From Gillisella taibaishanensis (GTDB lineage: Bacteria > Pseudomonadota > Alphaproteobacteria > Rhizobiales > Rhizobiaceae): a stretch of 64,000 nucleotides of DNA. The notes beneath the pieces are model-generated. The model made no database searches. It had not been told where the DNA came from and was given only the letters and a program-made list of their open reading frames with translations. The position numbers were made by a program, and so were the translations under genes. Numbering within the stretch: position 1 is the stretch's first letter; each line of letters opens with the position of its first letter. The stretch covers positions 992,001 through 1,056,000 of the forward strand of contig NZ_MKIN01000022.1 of NCBI RefSeq assembly GCF_001938985.1, written 5' to 3'. Below, piece by piece: positions 49,826 to 57,592 of this stretch.

Positions 49826-49854
49826 AGATGGGAATGCTGATTTTCGAGTTCAAG
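49826..49854 (-). promoter_or_regulatory. Sigma-32 (RpoH) promoter of hsp20
   Basis: On the minus strand CTTGAA (49854-49849) is separated by 16 bases from CCCATCT (49832-49826). Both agree with the heat-shock consensus CTTGAA / CCCCATnT. Transcription would start near 49818, giving a leader of ROSE length. Confidence 0.8.
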
Positions 49855-50181
49855 AGCGCATCGAACCGACAAATGCGGTGACCGTGATTTTTTCGCCTCC
49901 CCTACGCAGCAGCAAGGCTTGTGCTGCGGCTGAATTTTTGATGAACGGATAATTGCATCTCCATTCATCTCATCCCCGCTAGCGTCCGATCGTCGGGCCG
50001 GCCCCTCAAAGGCATGTCCGGCAACTGAAGAACATCGTCCCTGCGTCTTCAGTCATGCTTGCCGTCCCTGTCTCGCAGTTCGCTGCAGCCATGGACGGCA
50101 TTTTTTTTAAGCCGGATTTCGGCGGCTCCGAAGATGCGGTATGAAGGGATTGCTTCTCCGCAAGGTCTGAAAGAGTTCGCC
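49855..50181. other. Intergenic region between hsp20 and the lipase-like gene
   Basis: About 325 bases. A T8 tract occurs at 50101-50108 just after a CATGGACGGCA. No hairpin with a U-run and no coding region is evident. It presumably carries the promoter of the hydrolase gene at 50182. Confidence 0.4.
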
Positions 50182-51207
50182 ATGGACACCGTGCTTCACG
50201 CCATCGACGGCAATCCCATTCCGGACAACCACAAGGCCGGCTTTTTTACCGGCCATGGCGGCGTGCAGCTGCGCTATGCGATCTTCAAGAGCCCGATCAG
50301 CCCGGCCAAGGGCACCGTCGTCATCGTGCATGGCCGCAGCGAATGCATCGAGAAATATTTCGAGACGATCCGCGATCTCACCGCCGCCGGTCTCTGGGTC
50401 GCGACCTTCGATCTGCGCGGTCAGGGCCTGTCCGACCGACTGCTGAAGCCGAAGCGCCAGCCGGCAGACACCCTGCACAAACATTGGGGCCATGTGCGCC
50501 GGTTTGCAGATTACGAGCGCGACCTAGAGCTGTTTCTGGAGCAGGTCGTGCTGCCGGATTGCCGACTGCCCGTGTCGATGATCGCCCACTCCACCGGCGG
50601 GCTGATTGCGCTCAGTGCAGCACCTCGGCTCTCGGGCCGTATCTCACGGCTGGTGCTCTCAGCACCATTCGTGGGCCTGCATAACGAGGCGATGTCGGCT
50701 GCGCGGATCTTTGCCCTGGCACGTCTGGCAAGCCTGGTCGGGCTCGGCAATCGGCCGCTGTCGACATCAAGCAAACCGCAATTGTTCGCCACCAATACGC
50801 TGACATCCGACGAAGCCCGGTTCAACCGCAATATCGCGATCATGACCACTGTGCCTGACCTGTCGATCAGCGCACCCTCGGCCCGCTGGCTGCATGAATG
50901 CGCCCAGGCGATCCGCCGCGTCAACGATCCCGCCCACCTGACGCAAATCACCATCCCGACCCTGCTGATCGCCCCGATGCTCGATGGCGTCGTGCCTTTT
51001 GCAGCCCAGGAGTATCTGGCAAAGCATTTCCGCGCCGGGCAATTGCTGTCAATTGCCGGTGCCCGCCATGAAGTGCTGCAGGAGCAGGACCGCTACCGTG
51101 AACAGGCGCTCGCCGCTATCCACGCCTTCATCCCCGGCAGCGACGCCAGCGAGCAATGGGACGCAGCCGGCCTGGAGCCGGAAAGCGGGTTGTCGGAAAC
51201 GGTGTGA
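50182..51207 (+). CDS. Alpha/beta hydrolase, lysophospholipase/monoacylglycerol lipase type
   Basis: A 341-residue protein of the serine aminopeptidase S33/PldB-like group. VIVHGRSECIEKY supplies the oxyanion region, FDLRGQGLSDR the second conserved loop, AHSTGGLIAL the nucleophile elbow, MLDGVVPF the acid, and GARHEVLQE the catalytic His. No signal peptide is seen, so it is probably cytosolic or peripheral. Likely substrates are lysophospholipids or monoacylglycerols. The start MDTVLHAIDG at 50182 was chosen; the open frame extends to 50059, including an ATG at 50134. It is convergent with hisN. Confidence 0.87.
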   Translation: MDTVLHAIDGNPIPDNHKAGFFTGHGGVQLRYAIFKSPISPAKGTVVIVHGRSECIEKYFETIRDLTAAGLWVATFDLRGQGLSDRLLKPKRQPADTLHKHWGHVRRFADYERDLELFLEQVVLPDCRLPVSMIAHSTGGLIALSAAPRLSGRISRLVLSAPFVGLHNEAMSAARIFALARLASLVGLGNRPLSTSSKPQLFATNTLTSDEARFNRNIAIMTTVPDLSISAPSARWLHECAQAIRRVNDPAHLTQITIPTLLIAPMLDGVVPFAAQEYLAKHFRAGQLLSIAGARHEVLQEQDRYREQALAAIHAFIPGSDASEQWDAAGLEPESGLSETV

Positions 51208-51221
51208 GCCGATCTGGCGGT

Positions 51222-51995
51222 TCAAGCGTTCAGAAGCGCCCGTGCCTCATCATAGACGGCCCTTGAGCTCGCGGCGATAATCTTGCCGCCGGCTTCCGGT
51301 TGGCCGCCGTCCCAAGTAGTGACGACGCCGCCGGCCTGCTCGATGATTGGGATCAGCGCCCCTACGTCATAGGGTTTCAGACCGGTCTCGATCACGAGAT
51401 CGACGAAACCGGCAGCAAGCAATGCATAGGCGTAGCAATCGACGCCGTATCGCGTCAGCCGCACCCTTGCCCGCACGGCGTCGAAGCGCTGGCGTTCGTC
51501 GTCGAGGAAAATATCCGGCGAGGTCGTATAGAGCACCGCATCGCCAAGCCCGGTGCAGGCCCGCGTCTTGATCTGCCGCGCGCCGTCCGGCCCCTGATAC
51601 CAGGCCTTTTCGCCGTCCGCGAAATAGCGTTCGCCGGTAAAGGGCTGGTCCATCATGCCCATGACGGCGCGGCCGCTCTGCTGAAAGCCGATCAGCGTAC
51701 CCCAGGTCGGCAGACCGGAGATGAAGGCGCGAGTGCCGTCGATGGGATCGATCACCCAGACGCAGTCACGGCCAAGGCCGATGCTGTCATGCTCCTCGCC
51801 CAGAATGCCGTGGTCGGGAAATTCCGCCTCAATCAGCGTTCGGATCGCCGTTTCCGCCGCCCGGTCGCCCTCCGTTACCGGGTCATAGCCGCCGGCATCC
51901 TTGTTGACCACATCCAGCCCCGAGCGAAACCGCGGCAATGTCTCGGCCTTGGCAACCTCGGCGAGGCGGTCGAAAAACGTCTTGTCCGGGCGCAT
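51222..51995 (-). CDS. hisN: Histidinol-phosphatase, inositol-monophosphatase family
   Basis: A 257-residue enzyme of the lithium-sensitive IMPase family. Metal-binding motifs are complete: DPVTEGDRAAE, GEEHDS, WVIDPIDGTRAFI, and a C-terminal YDVGALIPIIEQAGG. In Rhizobiales and Actinobacteria this branch acts as histidinol-phosphatase, replacing the HAD-type enzyme in histidine synthesis, but inositol-phosphatase activity cannot be excluded. The start MRPDKTFFDRL at 51995 follows GAGGAAG; the frame continues upstream without family similarity. An MmgR/suhB-type sRNA lies divergently just beyond, as the suhB RNA name would predict. Confidence 0.87.
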   Translation of the reverse strand: MRPDKTFFDRLAEVAKAETLPRFRSGLDVVNKDAGGYDPVTEGDRAAETAIRTLIEAEFPDHGILGEEHDSIGLGRDCVWVIDPIDGTRAFISGLPTWGTLIGFQQSGRAVMGMMDQPFTGERYFADGEKAWYQGPDGARQIKTRACTGLGDAVLYTTSPDIFLDDERQRFDAVRARVRLTRYGVDCYAYALLAAGFVDLVIETGLKPYDVGALIPIIEQAGGVVTTWDGGQPEAGGKIIAASSRAVYDEARALLNA

Positions 51996-52147
51996 GGCGG
52001 CTTCCTCGATTATGTCCAACTTGCACGTTTCATACGGCATAAATTCCAGAACCGGAATTCGTTGCGGCAATTTTTTCTGCAAATCCGCCGGCACCCGCAA
52101 TGCATATGCCCGATATTTAGGCTTGCTTAAAAAAATGACAAAAACGC

Positions 52148-52176
52148 TTGACCTTTTGTGCAACGCAAAATATAGT
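52148..52176 (+). promoter_or_regulatory. Sigma-70 promoter of the MmgR-like sRNA
   Basis: TTGACC (52148-52153), exactly 17 bases, then TATAGT (52171-52176). It is one of the best promoter matches in the window. Transcription would start near 52182, at the first base of the sRNA's first stem. Confidence 0.85.
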
Positions 52177-52181
52177 CAGTC

Positions 52182-52259
52182 TTACAGTCTTTCGACTGTA
52201 AATACCCTCCTTGGGTGTTTCCTCCCTAGACTTGCCGCGCCTCGAGCGCGGTTTTTTTT
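52182..52259 (+). ncRNA. mmgR: MmgR/suhB-type trans-acting small RNA (alpha-r8 family)
   Basis: About 77 bases long, with three hairpins. SL1 is TTACAGTC-TTTC-GACTGTAA (52182-52201). SL2 is ACCC-TCCTT-GGGT (52204-52216), exposing an anti-Shine-Dalgarno loop. Single-stranded TTTCCTCCCTAGAC follows (52218-52231), then the terminator CCGCGC-CTCGA-GCGCGG with T8 (52235-52259). Size, the UUUCCUCCCU stretch and the place next to an inositol-phosphatase-family gene agree with the MmgR (suhB) RNAs of Sinorhizobium and Agrobacterium. In S. meliloti MmgR limits polyhydroxybutyrate build-up. No open frame is inside. Confidence 0.88.
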
Positions 52260-52313
52260 GGCTTTTTGCCAAACAGGCAAGCGGGCGCGATCAACCAATA
52301 AGATGAGAAATGG

Positions 52314-53210
52314 CTATTCGGCCGCGAGCGCGTCGCCCTCAAAGCCCGTAACGACGAGGCTGGGAGACATATCGGCCATTCGGGCGACGAAGCGCGAGAG
52401 AATGGCGGCCATGGCGGAAAAATTCGCCCGCTTCTGCAGCGTGGCTTCGTCGACATACAGCGCCCGGTTGATCTCGATCTGCAGCGCATGCAGTCCGCGG
52501 GCGGGCCGGCCGTAATGCTCGGTGATGAAGCCGCCGGCATAGGGCTTGTTGCGCACCGCCGTGAAACCGAAATCCTCGAGAATCTCGAGCGCCGCCTGGG
52601 TAATGTCGGCAGAGGCGCTGGTGCCGTAGCGGTCGCCGATGATGAAGTCCGGCCGCACGGCACTGCCGCTGAGGCGGATATTGCCCGGCATTGAATGACA
52701 GTCGATCAGCACGGCAGCGCCAAAACGGGCATGCGTGCGCGCCACCAGCCGCCGCAGGCAGGCGTGGTAAGGCTTATAGATCGTCTCGATCCGGGCGATC
52801 CCCTCCTCCGCCGTCAGCCGCTCGCGATAGATTTCCATGTTTTCCGCAACGATCCGCGCGATGGTGCCAAGCCCGCCAGCCACCCGCACGGAATGGGCGT
52901 TGACATAAGGCGGCAGCGGCCCGGTAAACATCTTGGGGTCGAGCTCGTAGGGCTCCCTGTTGACGTCGACATAGGCACGCGGAAATTTCGCGTAGAGAAG
53001 CGGCGCACCGTGATCGGGGGCTGCCGCAAACAGTTCATCGACGAAATGATCTTCGGAACGGCGGATGGACAGACCATCCAGGCGCGAGCGGGCTAGAAAC
53101 TCCTGTGGATAATCTCGGCCGCTATGAGGAGAATTATAAACGAAGGGAATGCTATGCTGTTCGGGTTCCCGCACGTCAAACAGCTCGAATTCGGCGGGTA
53201 CCGGCTGCAT
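52314..53210 (-). CDS. N-formylglutamate amidohydrolase
   Basis: A 298-residue zinc hydrolase that releases formate from N-formylglutamate, the end of one histidine-degradation route, or acts on related formyl-amino acids. Conserved segments include FVYNSPHSGRDYP, RRSEDHFVDELFAA, FPRAYVDVNREPYELDP, IYKPYHACL and the zinc-ligand LIDCHSMPG. It belongs to the HutG-like branch and differs from the gene at 8043-8846. No hut genes lie nearby. It is divergent from cpdR, a pairing common in Rhizobiales. Confidence 0.9.
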   Translation of the reverse strand: MQPVPAEFELFDVREPEQHSIPFVYNSPHSGRDYPQEFLARSRLDGLSIRRSEDHFVDELFAAAPDHGAPLLYAKFPRAYVDVNREPYELDPKMFTGPLPPYVNAHSVRVAGGLGTIARIVAENMEIYRERLTAEEGIARIETIYKPYHACLRRLVARTHARFGAAVLIDCHSMPGNIRLSGSAVRPDFIIGDRYGTSASADITQAALEILEDFGFTAVRNKPYAGGFITEHYGRPARGLHALQIEINRALYVDEATLQKRANFSAMAAILSRFVARMADMSPSLVVTGFEGDALAAE

Positions 53211-53281
53211 CTGACCCCTTCTTTACCAAATCAGTAACTCATAATGAAACATATGTTGCCAGTTGGCCGTCATGAAGTCCA

Positions 53282-53333
53282 TACTGCATTATTCCTTAAT
53301 CCTATCAGGATTGAATAGACAAATCATGCAGTA
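53282..53333. repeat. Dispersed palindromic repeat, copy 3
   Basis: TACTGCATTATTCCTTAATCCT...AGGATT...ATGCAGTA in split form: outer arms TACTGCAT/ATGCAGTA, inner arms AATCCT/AGGATT. It is a diverged copy of the element at 19848-19891, placed between the divergent amidohydrolase and cpdR genes. Confidence 0.6.
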
Positions 53334-53496
53334 CTCGCGTCGTGCTATAGCGATCCGTCTGCGCCGCCAATCGGCGCGGAGAGGTCGCCATAGCGGCGAA
53401 ATTCACTCGGCTTTCCGCCCGCCCGGCAGTTTACACCGGCTGGAATATCTGGGAAAGCTTACCGCCACGATCCTAGTTGAGTAAAACGGTTCCGCA

Positions 53497-53862
53497 ATGA
53501 CTCAGAAAATTCTTCTTGCCGAAGACGATAACGACATGCGCCGCTTCCTGGTGAAGGCGCTGGAAAAGGCTGGATACAAGGTATCCTCCTATGACAACGG
53601 CGCCAGCGCCTATGATCGGCTGCGCGAGGAACCCTTCTCGCTGCTCCTGACCGATATCGTCATGCCTGAGATGGACGGCATCGAGCTGGCGCGCCGTGCC
53701 ACCGAACTCGACCCGGACCTGAAGGTCATGTTCATCACCGGCTTTGCCGCCGTTGCGCTGAACGCCGATTCCAAGGCGCCGAAGGATGCCAAGGTCCTGT
53801 CCAAGCCCTTCCACCTGCGCGACCTCGTCGATGAGGTCAACAAGCTGCTGACCGCCGCCTGA
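53497..53862 (+). CDS. cpdR: CpdR single-domain response regulator
   Basis: A 121-residue receiver domain without output domain. It has the EDDND acidic cluster, phospho-acceptor Asp53 (LLTDIVMPEMDG), the FITGFAAVAL switch region and the conserved lysine in LSKPFHLRDLVDE. Unphosphorylated CpdR brings ClpXP to the cell pole to degrade cell-cycle regulators, and the CckA-ChpT relay turns it off. The sequence matches alphaproteobacterial CpdR throughout. No CtrA box of the TTAA-N7-TTAA type was found upstream. Confidence 0.95.
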   Translation: MTQKILLAEDDNDMRRFLVKALEKAGYKVSSYDNGASAYDRLREEPFSLLLTDIVMPEMDGIELARRATELDPDLKVMFITGFAAVALNADSKAPKDAKVLSKPFHLRDLVDEVNKLLTAA

Positions 53863-54007
53863 TCGCGGTTATCCGGCTGTCAAAAAGCCGGAGCGGGAAA
53901 CCGCAGAAAACGACGCGGGACCAGACATTTAGCGGATTATTGAATCGAACCGCGCAATAAGTGTTGACGGAACCGCCGGTTTCATGGTTTACCCCCGCTC
54001 ATCGGAT

Positions 54008-54082
<75 letters not shown>

Positions 54083-54101
54083 TCCAAATTCGCTAAATAG
54101 C

Positions 54102-54131
54102 AAAGGCTTCCGGGAAACCGGGAGCCTTTTT
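54102..54131 (+). terminator. Rho-independent terminator after tRNA-Val
   Basis: AAAGGCTtCCGG (54102-54113), loop GAAA, CCGGgAGCCTTTTT (54118-54131). One mismatch in an 11-bp stem, followed by the T-run. Confidence 0.9.
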
Positions 54132-54219
54132 CGCTATTCAGTTGATGGTGCCCATCAGTACCCAATTTTCGAACAATAAAATTCCGACGGCTGTCGCTAA
54201 AAATATATTTGTAAATATT

Positions 54220-54417
54220 CTACCCCCCATCACGCATTCGCTTGATGATGGACGAGATGTCGTCCCATAAAACTGCGAGACCAAGCGAAATACTGCCAAT
54301 CGGCATCATCCAGAATATGAGTTTTATCCGCCCGCCGTGCGTGAGCATGTACCAAAAGCCCCACAAGCCTCCAATGAAGAGAACTACGCCCAGAACCAAA
54401 GAGATCACGTTCCGCAT
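54220..54417 (-). CDS. Small two-helix membrane protein, function unknown
   Basis: A 65-residue protein beginning MRNVISLVLGVVLFIGG. It has two hydrophobic helices (about residues 4-24 and 33-50) separated by the loop LTHGGRIK, and a short charged tail ending IIKRMRDGG. No family is recognised. The surrounding DNA is noticeably AT-richer than its neighbours, and the gene stands alone between tRNA-Val and a divergent MscS channel gene, a usual place for acquired genes. A start at 54417 is supported by the membrane helix beginning at residue 4. Confidence 0.65.
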   Translation of the reverse strand: MRNVISLVLGVVLFIGGLWGFWYMLTHGGRIKLIFWMMPIGSISLGLAVLWDDISSIIKRMRDGG

Positions 54418-54679
54418 ACTGTCCCCTGACGGTTCCTACTAAGCTTGCAGCGTGTCACCGATTTTACGACAATTCAATCTGCAACCGGGCCGAGATTATC
54501 GAACTCAATTTTGCAATGCGTCTTGTTATTTGCTTTGCAATGCTCAGCGGGTAGCTGGTTTCCGCTGGCGAACGCCTCAGCTTTGCAAGAGCGGATATGC
54601 ATACCGCAACGGCAAGTTCCTTGAAGTTTTTCCGCACCCCACTCTTTCCATGCGTGCACTGCACCCTAAATGGGCGGGG

Positions 54680-55777
54680 ATGCAAATCCTGATCGAACAG
54701 TTGCAACAGGCGTTTGCCTGGACGCCGGATTGGGCGGTTTCGCTCGTTGTCCTCGCGCTTGCCTTCGTCATTGGCGTGTTGATCCAGCGCGTCGTCTTTC
54801 GCGTCCTGACGCGGCTCACCGAAAATCGCGATCTGTTCTGGCGATCGCTGGTGCAGCGGACCTACCGTCCTCTGCGGCTGGCGATCCTGACCTGGACATT
54901 GTCGATCGGCACCACGATCGCGCCCTTGAGCGACAGGGCCACTGGGCTGATGCGCCACGCCTTGCTGCTCTGCTTCGTCATCCTTCTCGGCTGGATGGCG
55001 CGCACTGCTTTGCATATCTGGGTGACGGTCTATCTCAGGCGCTTCAAGCTCGATGCCGAAGACAACCTTTTGGCCCGCAAGCATGTCACCCAGTCGCGCA
55101 TCATGGAGCGCGTGGCGGCGACTGGCATTATTGCACTGACTATCTCGGCCGTGCTGATGTCCTTTCCGGCGGTGCGCCAATACGGCGTCAGCCTGCTTGC
55201 CTCGGCTGGCGTCGCCGGTATCGTGCTTGGTCTGGCGCTGCAGCCGATGCTGAAAAACCTGTTCGCCGGCCTGCAACTTGCCATCACCCAGCCGATCCGC
55301 ATCGATGACGCCCTGATCGTCGAGGGCGAGTTCGGCCATGTCGAGGAGATCACCTCGACCTATGTCGTGGTCAAGCTATGGGACTGGCGCCGGCTGGTGC
55401 TGCCGCTCAACTATTTCATCGAAAAGCCCTTCCAGAACTGGACCCGCGAAGGGGCTGCCCTGATCGGCACGGTCATGGTCTATCTGGATTATTCCGTGCC
55501 GGTCGCCACGCTGCGCGAGAAAACTGAGGAGATCGTCAAGGCAGCGCCACTCTGGGATGGCAAGGTCTTCAACCTCGCGGTGACAGATCTCAAGGACCAG
55601 GTGATGGAAATCCGCATCCTCGTCTCCGCCACCAGCGCCGGCAAGACCTTCGATCTGCGCTGCCATGTGCGCGAAAAGCTAATGGAATATATCCAGCAGT
55701 CCTATCCGGACGCCCTGCCCCGGCTGCGCATCCGCCAGGCGGAGAAGATCGGCGCGCGGGAAGCGGTCGAGGCTTAA
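54680..55777 (+). CDS. MscS-family mechanosensitive ion channel
   Basis: A 365-residue membrane protein. Four or so transmembrane helices (about 15-40, 60-85, 95-115 and 140-165) precede the pore helix, ASAGVAGIVLGLALQPMLKN, rich in Gly and Ala as in MscS. Then come the beta domain (IRIDDALIVEGEFGHVEEI, the signature TxTxVxxWDxRRLVLPN-like region) and a mixed C-terminal domain. Such channels open under osmotic downshift to release solutes. The open frame reaches back to 54452, but the conserved protein starts near MQILIEQL at 54680; 54650 is an alternative. Confidence 0.88.
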   Translation: MQILIEQLQQAFAWTPDWAVSLVVLALAFVIGVLIQRVVFRVLTRLTENRDLFWRSLVQRTYRPLRLAILTWTLSIGTTIAPLSDRATGLMRHALLLCFVILLGWMARTALHIWVTVYLRRFKLDAEDNLLARKHVTQSRIMERVAATGIIALTISAVLMSFPAVRQYGVSLLASAGVAGIVLGLALQPMLKNLFAGLQLAITQPIRIDDALIVEGEFGHVEEITSTYVVVKLWDWRRLVLPLNYFIEKPFQNWTREGAALIGTVMVYLDYSVPVATLREKTEEIVKAAPLWDGKVFNLAVTDLKDQVMEIRILVSATSAGKTFDLRCHVREKLMEYIQQSYPDALPRLRIRQAEKIGAREAVEA

Positions 55778-55961
55778 CGCCGGTAATCTTAACGGTAATT
55801 TTTGGGCACTTCCTGCGGAAATGCAGGCCTTGGGCGAGGCAGAGGCTTGGATGATCGTTTGAAAAATGTCAGAACCTGACCGCCTGACTTCGGGATGCTG
55901 CAAGCGCAGACCCGACCGGGCGATGAAGCGCGTGGCCGCGCGTTTGCCGAAAGGACCAGGA

Positions 55962-57389
55962 ATGACCGATAAAATCGTCCCCGTGATCATGGCCGGCGGC
56001 AAGGGCACCCGGCTCTGGCCCCTGTCACGCGCCACAGCTGCCAAGCAGTTTCTGAAGGTGGTGGGCGAGGAAACGCTTTTTCAGTCGACGCTGGTGCGGG
56101 TTGGCGATACCGCGCAATATGAAGCGCCGCTTGTGGTGACCAATGAGGAGTTTCGGTTCCTGGTCGCCGAGCAGGCGCGTGAACAGGGCATTGCGCTTTC
56201 GGGCATCGTGCTGGAGCCGGTGGCCCGCAACACCGCTGCCGCCGTTGCCGTTGCTGCCCGCATCGTCGCCGACCGCTTCGGCCCGGATGCCGCCCTGCTG
56301 CTGCTGCCCTCCGACCACGCCATTACTGTTGACGCCACCTATCTCGCCTCCATCGAGGCCGCCGCCATGGCTGCCAGAAACGGCAAGCTGGTAACCTTCG
56401 GCATCACCCCCACCGAACCGGCCACCGGCTATGGCTATATCGAGCTTGGCGCCGATCTCGGCCACGGCGCCCATAGCGTCAGCCGTTTCGTGGAAAAGCC
56501 GGATGCGAACAAGGCCGAGGCCCTGCTTTCGGCCGGCAATTACTACTGGAATTCAGGCATGTTCCTGTTTCGCGCCGCCACCATCATCGGCGAACTGGAG
56601 CGCTATGCGCCCGAGGTGATGACGGCCGCCAGCGAGGCCGTCGCCAAGGCCACCAACGATATCGACTTCATCAGGCTCGACACACCGGCCTTCACCGCAG
56701 CACCGTCGATTTCCATCGACTATGCCTTGATGGAAAAGACCACCAATGCCGCCATCGTGCCCTCGGCGATCAAATGGTCGGATCTCGGCAGCTGGGATGC
56801 GGTCTGGAAGATCGGCGAAACCGATGCCGACGGCAATGTCGTCAAGGGCAATGCCACCGTGCACAAGACCCGCAATTCGCTGGTCATGTCGCGCAACAGC
56901 CATCTCGCCGTGCAGGGCATGGACGGCGTTGCCGTCATCGCCAGCGAGGACGCGGTCTTCGTCGGTCGGCTGGACGACGCCCAGGAAGTCGGCAATCTCG
57001 TCAAGCTACTGGCCAGCGACAAGAAGACCGCCAATCTCACCGAGACCCATCCGACCTCGCTCAGGCCCTGGGGCGGCTATACTTCCATCCTCAACGGCGA
57101 CCGTTTCCAGGTGAAGCGGCTCTTCGTCCACGCCGGCAAGAAACTGTCGCTGCAGCGGCATTTCCACCGCTCGGAACACTGGATCTGCGTGCGCGGCACC
57201 GCCGAAGTCACCATCGACGACAAGGTGACGACGCTTTACGAAAACCAGTCGATCTATATTCCGCAGGGCTCGGTGCACCGGCTCGGCAATCCCGGCAAGA
57301 TCATGCTGGAGATGATCGAAATCCAGACCGGCTCCTATCTCGGCGAAGACGACATCGTGCGCCTGGTGGATGAATTCGGCCGGACCTGA
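55962..57389 (+). CDS. manC: Mannose-1-phosphate guanylyltransferase/mannose-6-phosphate isomerase
   Basis: A 475-residue bifunctional enzyme. The N-terminal domain (1-350) makes GDP-mannose from GTP and mannose 1-phosphate, with PVIMAGGKGTRLWPLSR and FVEKPDANKA. The C-terminal cupin (about 360-475) is a type II phosphomannose isomerase with RPWGGYTSI, KLSLQRHFHRSEHWI and IYIPQGSVHRLGN. GDP-mannose feeds LPS, capsule and fucose synthesis. The start at 55962 follows AAGGACCAGGA. It stands alone here, apart from a polysaccharide cluster. Confidence 0.95.
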   Translation: MTDKIVPVIMAGGKGTRLWPLSRATAAKQFLKVVGEETLFQSTLVRVGDTAQYEAPLVVTNEEFRFLVAEQAREQGIALSGIVLEPVARNTAAAVAVAARIVADRFGPDAALLLLPSDHAITVDATYLASIEAAAMAARNGKLVTFGITPTEPATGYGYIELGADLGHGAHSVSRFVEKPDANKAEALLSAGNYYWNSGMFLFRAATIIGELERYAPEVMTAASEAVAKATNDIDFIRLDTPAFTAAPSISIDYALMEKTTNAAIVPSAIKWSDLGSWDAVWKIGETDADGNVVKGNATVHKTRNSLVMSRNSHLAVQGMDGVAVIASEDAVFVGRLDDAQEVGNLVKLLASDKKTANLTETHPTSLRPWGGYTSILNGDRFQVKRLFVHAGKKLSLQRHFHRSEHWICVRGTAEVTIDDKVTTLYENQSIYIPQGSVHRLGNPGKIMLEMIEIQTGSYLGEDDIVRLVDEFGRT

Positions 57390-57420
57390 CAGTCAGCCCA
57401 ATAGCCGCCGCCCAAGGCAG

Positions 57421-57443
57421 ATCCTCGGGACAAGCCCGAGGAT
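57421..57443. repeat. Short palindromic repeat unit after manC
   Basis: ATCCTCGGG-ACAAG-CCCGAGGAT, a perfect 9-bp inverted repeat. The form CAGATCCTCGGG...CCCGAGGATGACG is familiar from many alphaproteobacterial intergenic regions. There is no U-run. Confidence 0.6.
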
Positions 57444-57592
57444 GACGCCCCGCGTTGCTGTCACCTCGTCGGCAAACAGCCTTACACCCACCCATCGAAA
57501 TCCCAGAAGCCGACTTGCTTTATTTCTGTGCATTGCACAAGATCGGGCATAACAATGACGGAATAAGGTCCGGATCACGGACGAGGGGTTTC

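Noticed and set aside
53211..53496. CtrA-binding box upstream of cpdR
   Set aside because: No TTAA-N7-TTAA pair is present; the only TTAA here belongs to the dispersed palindrome.
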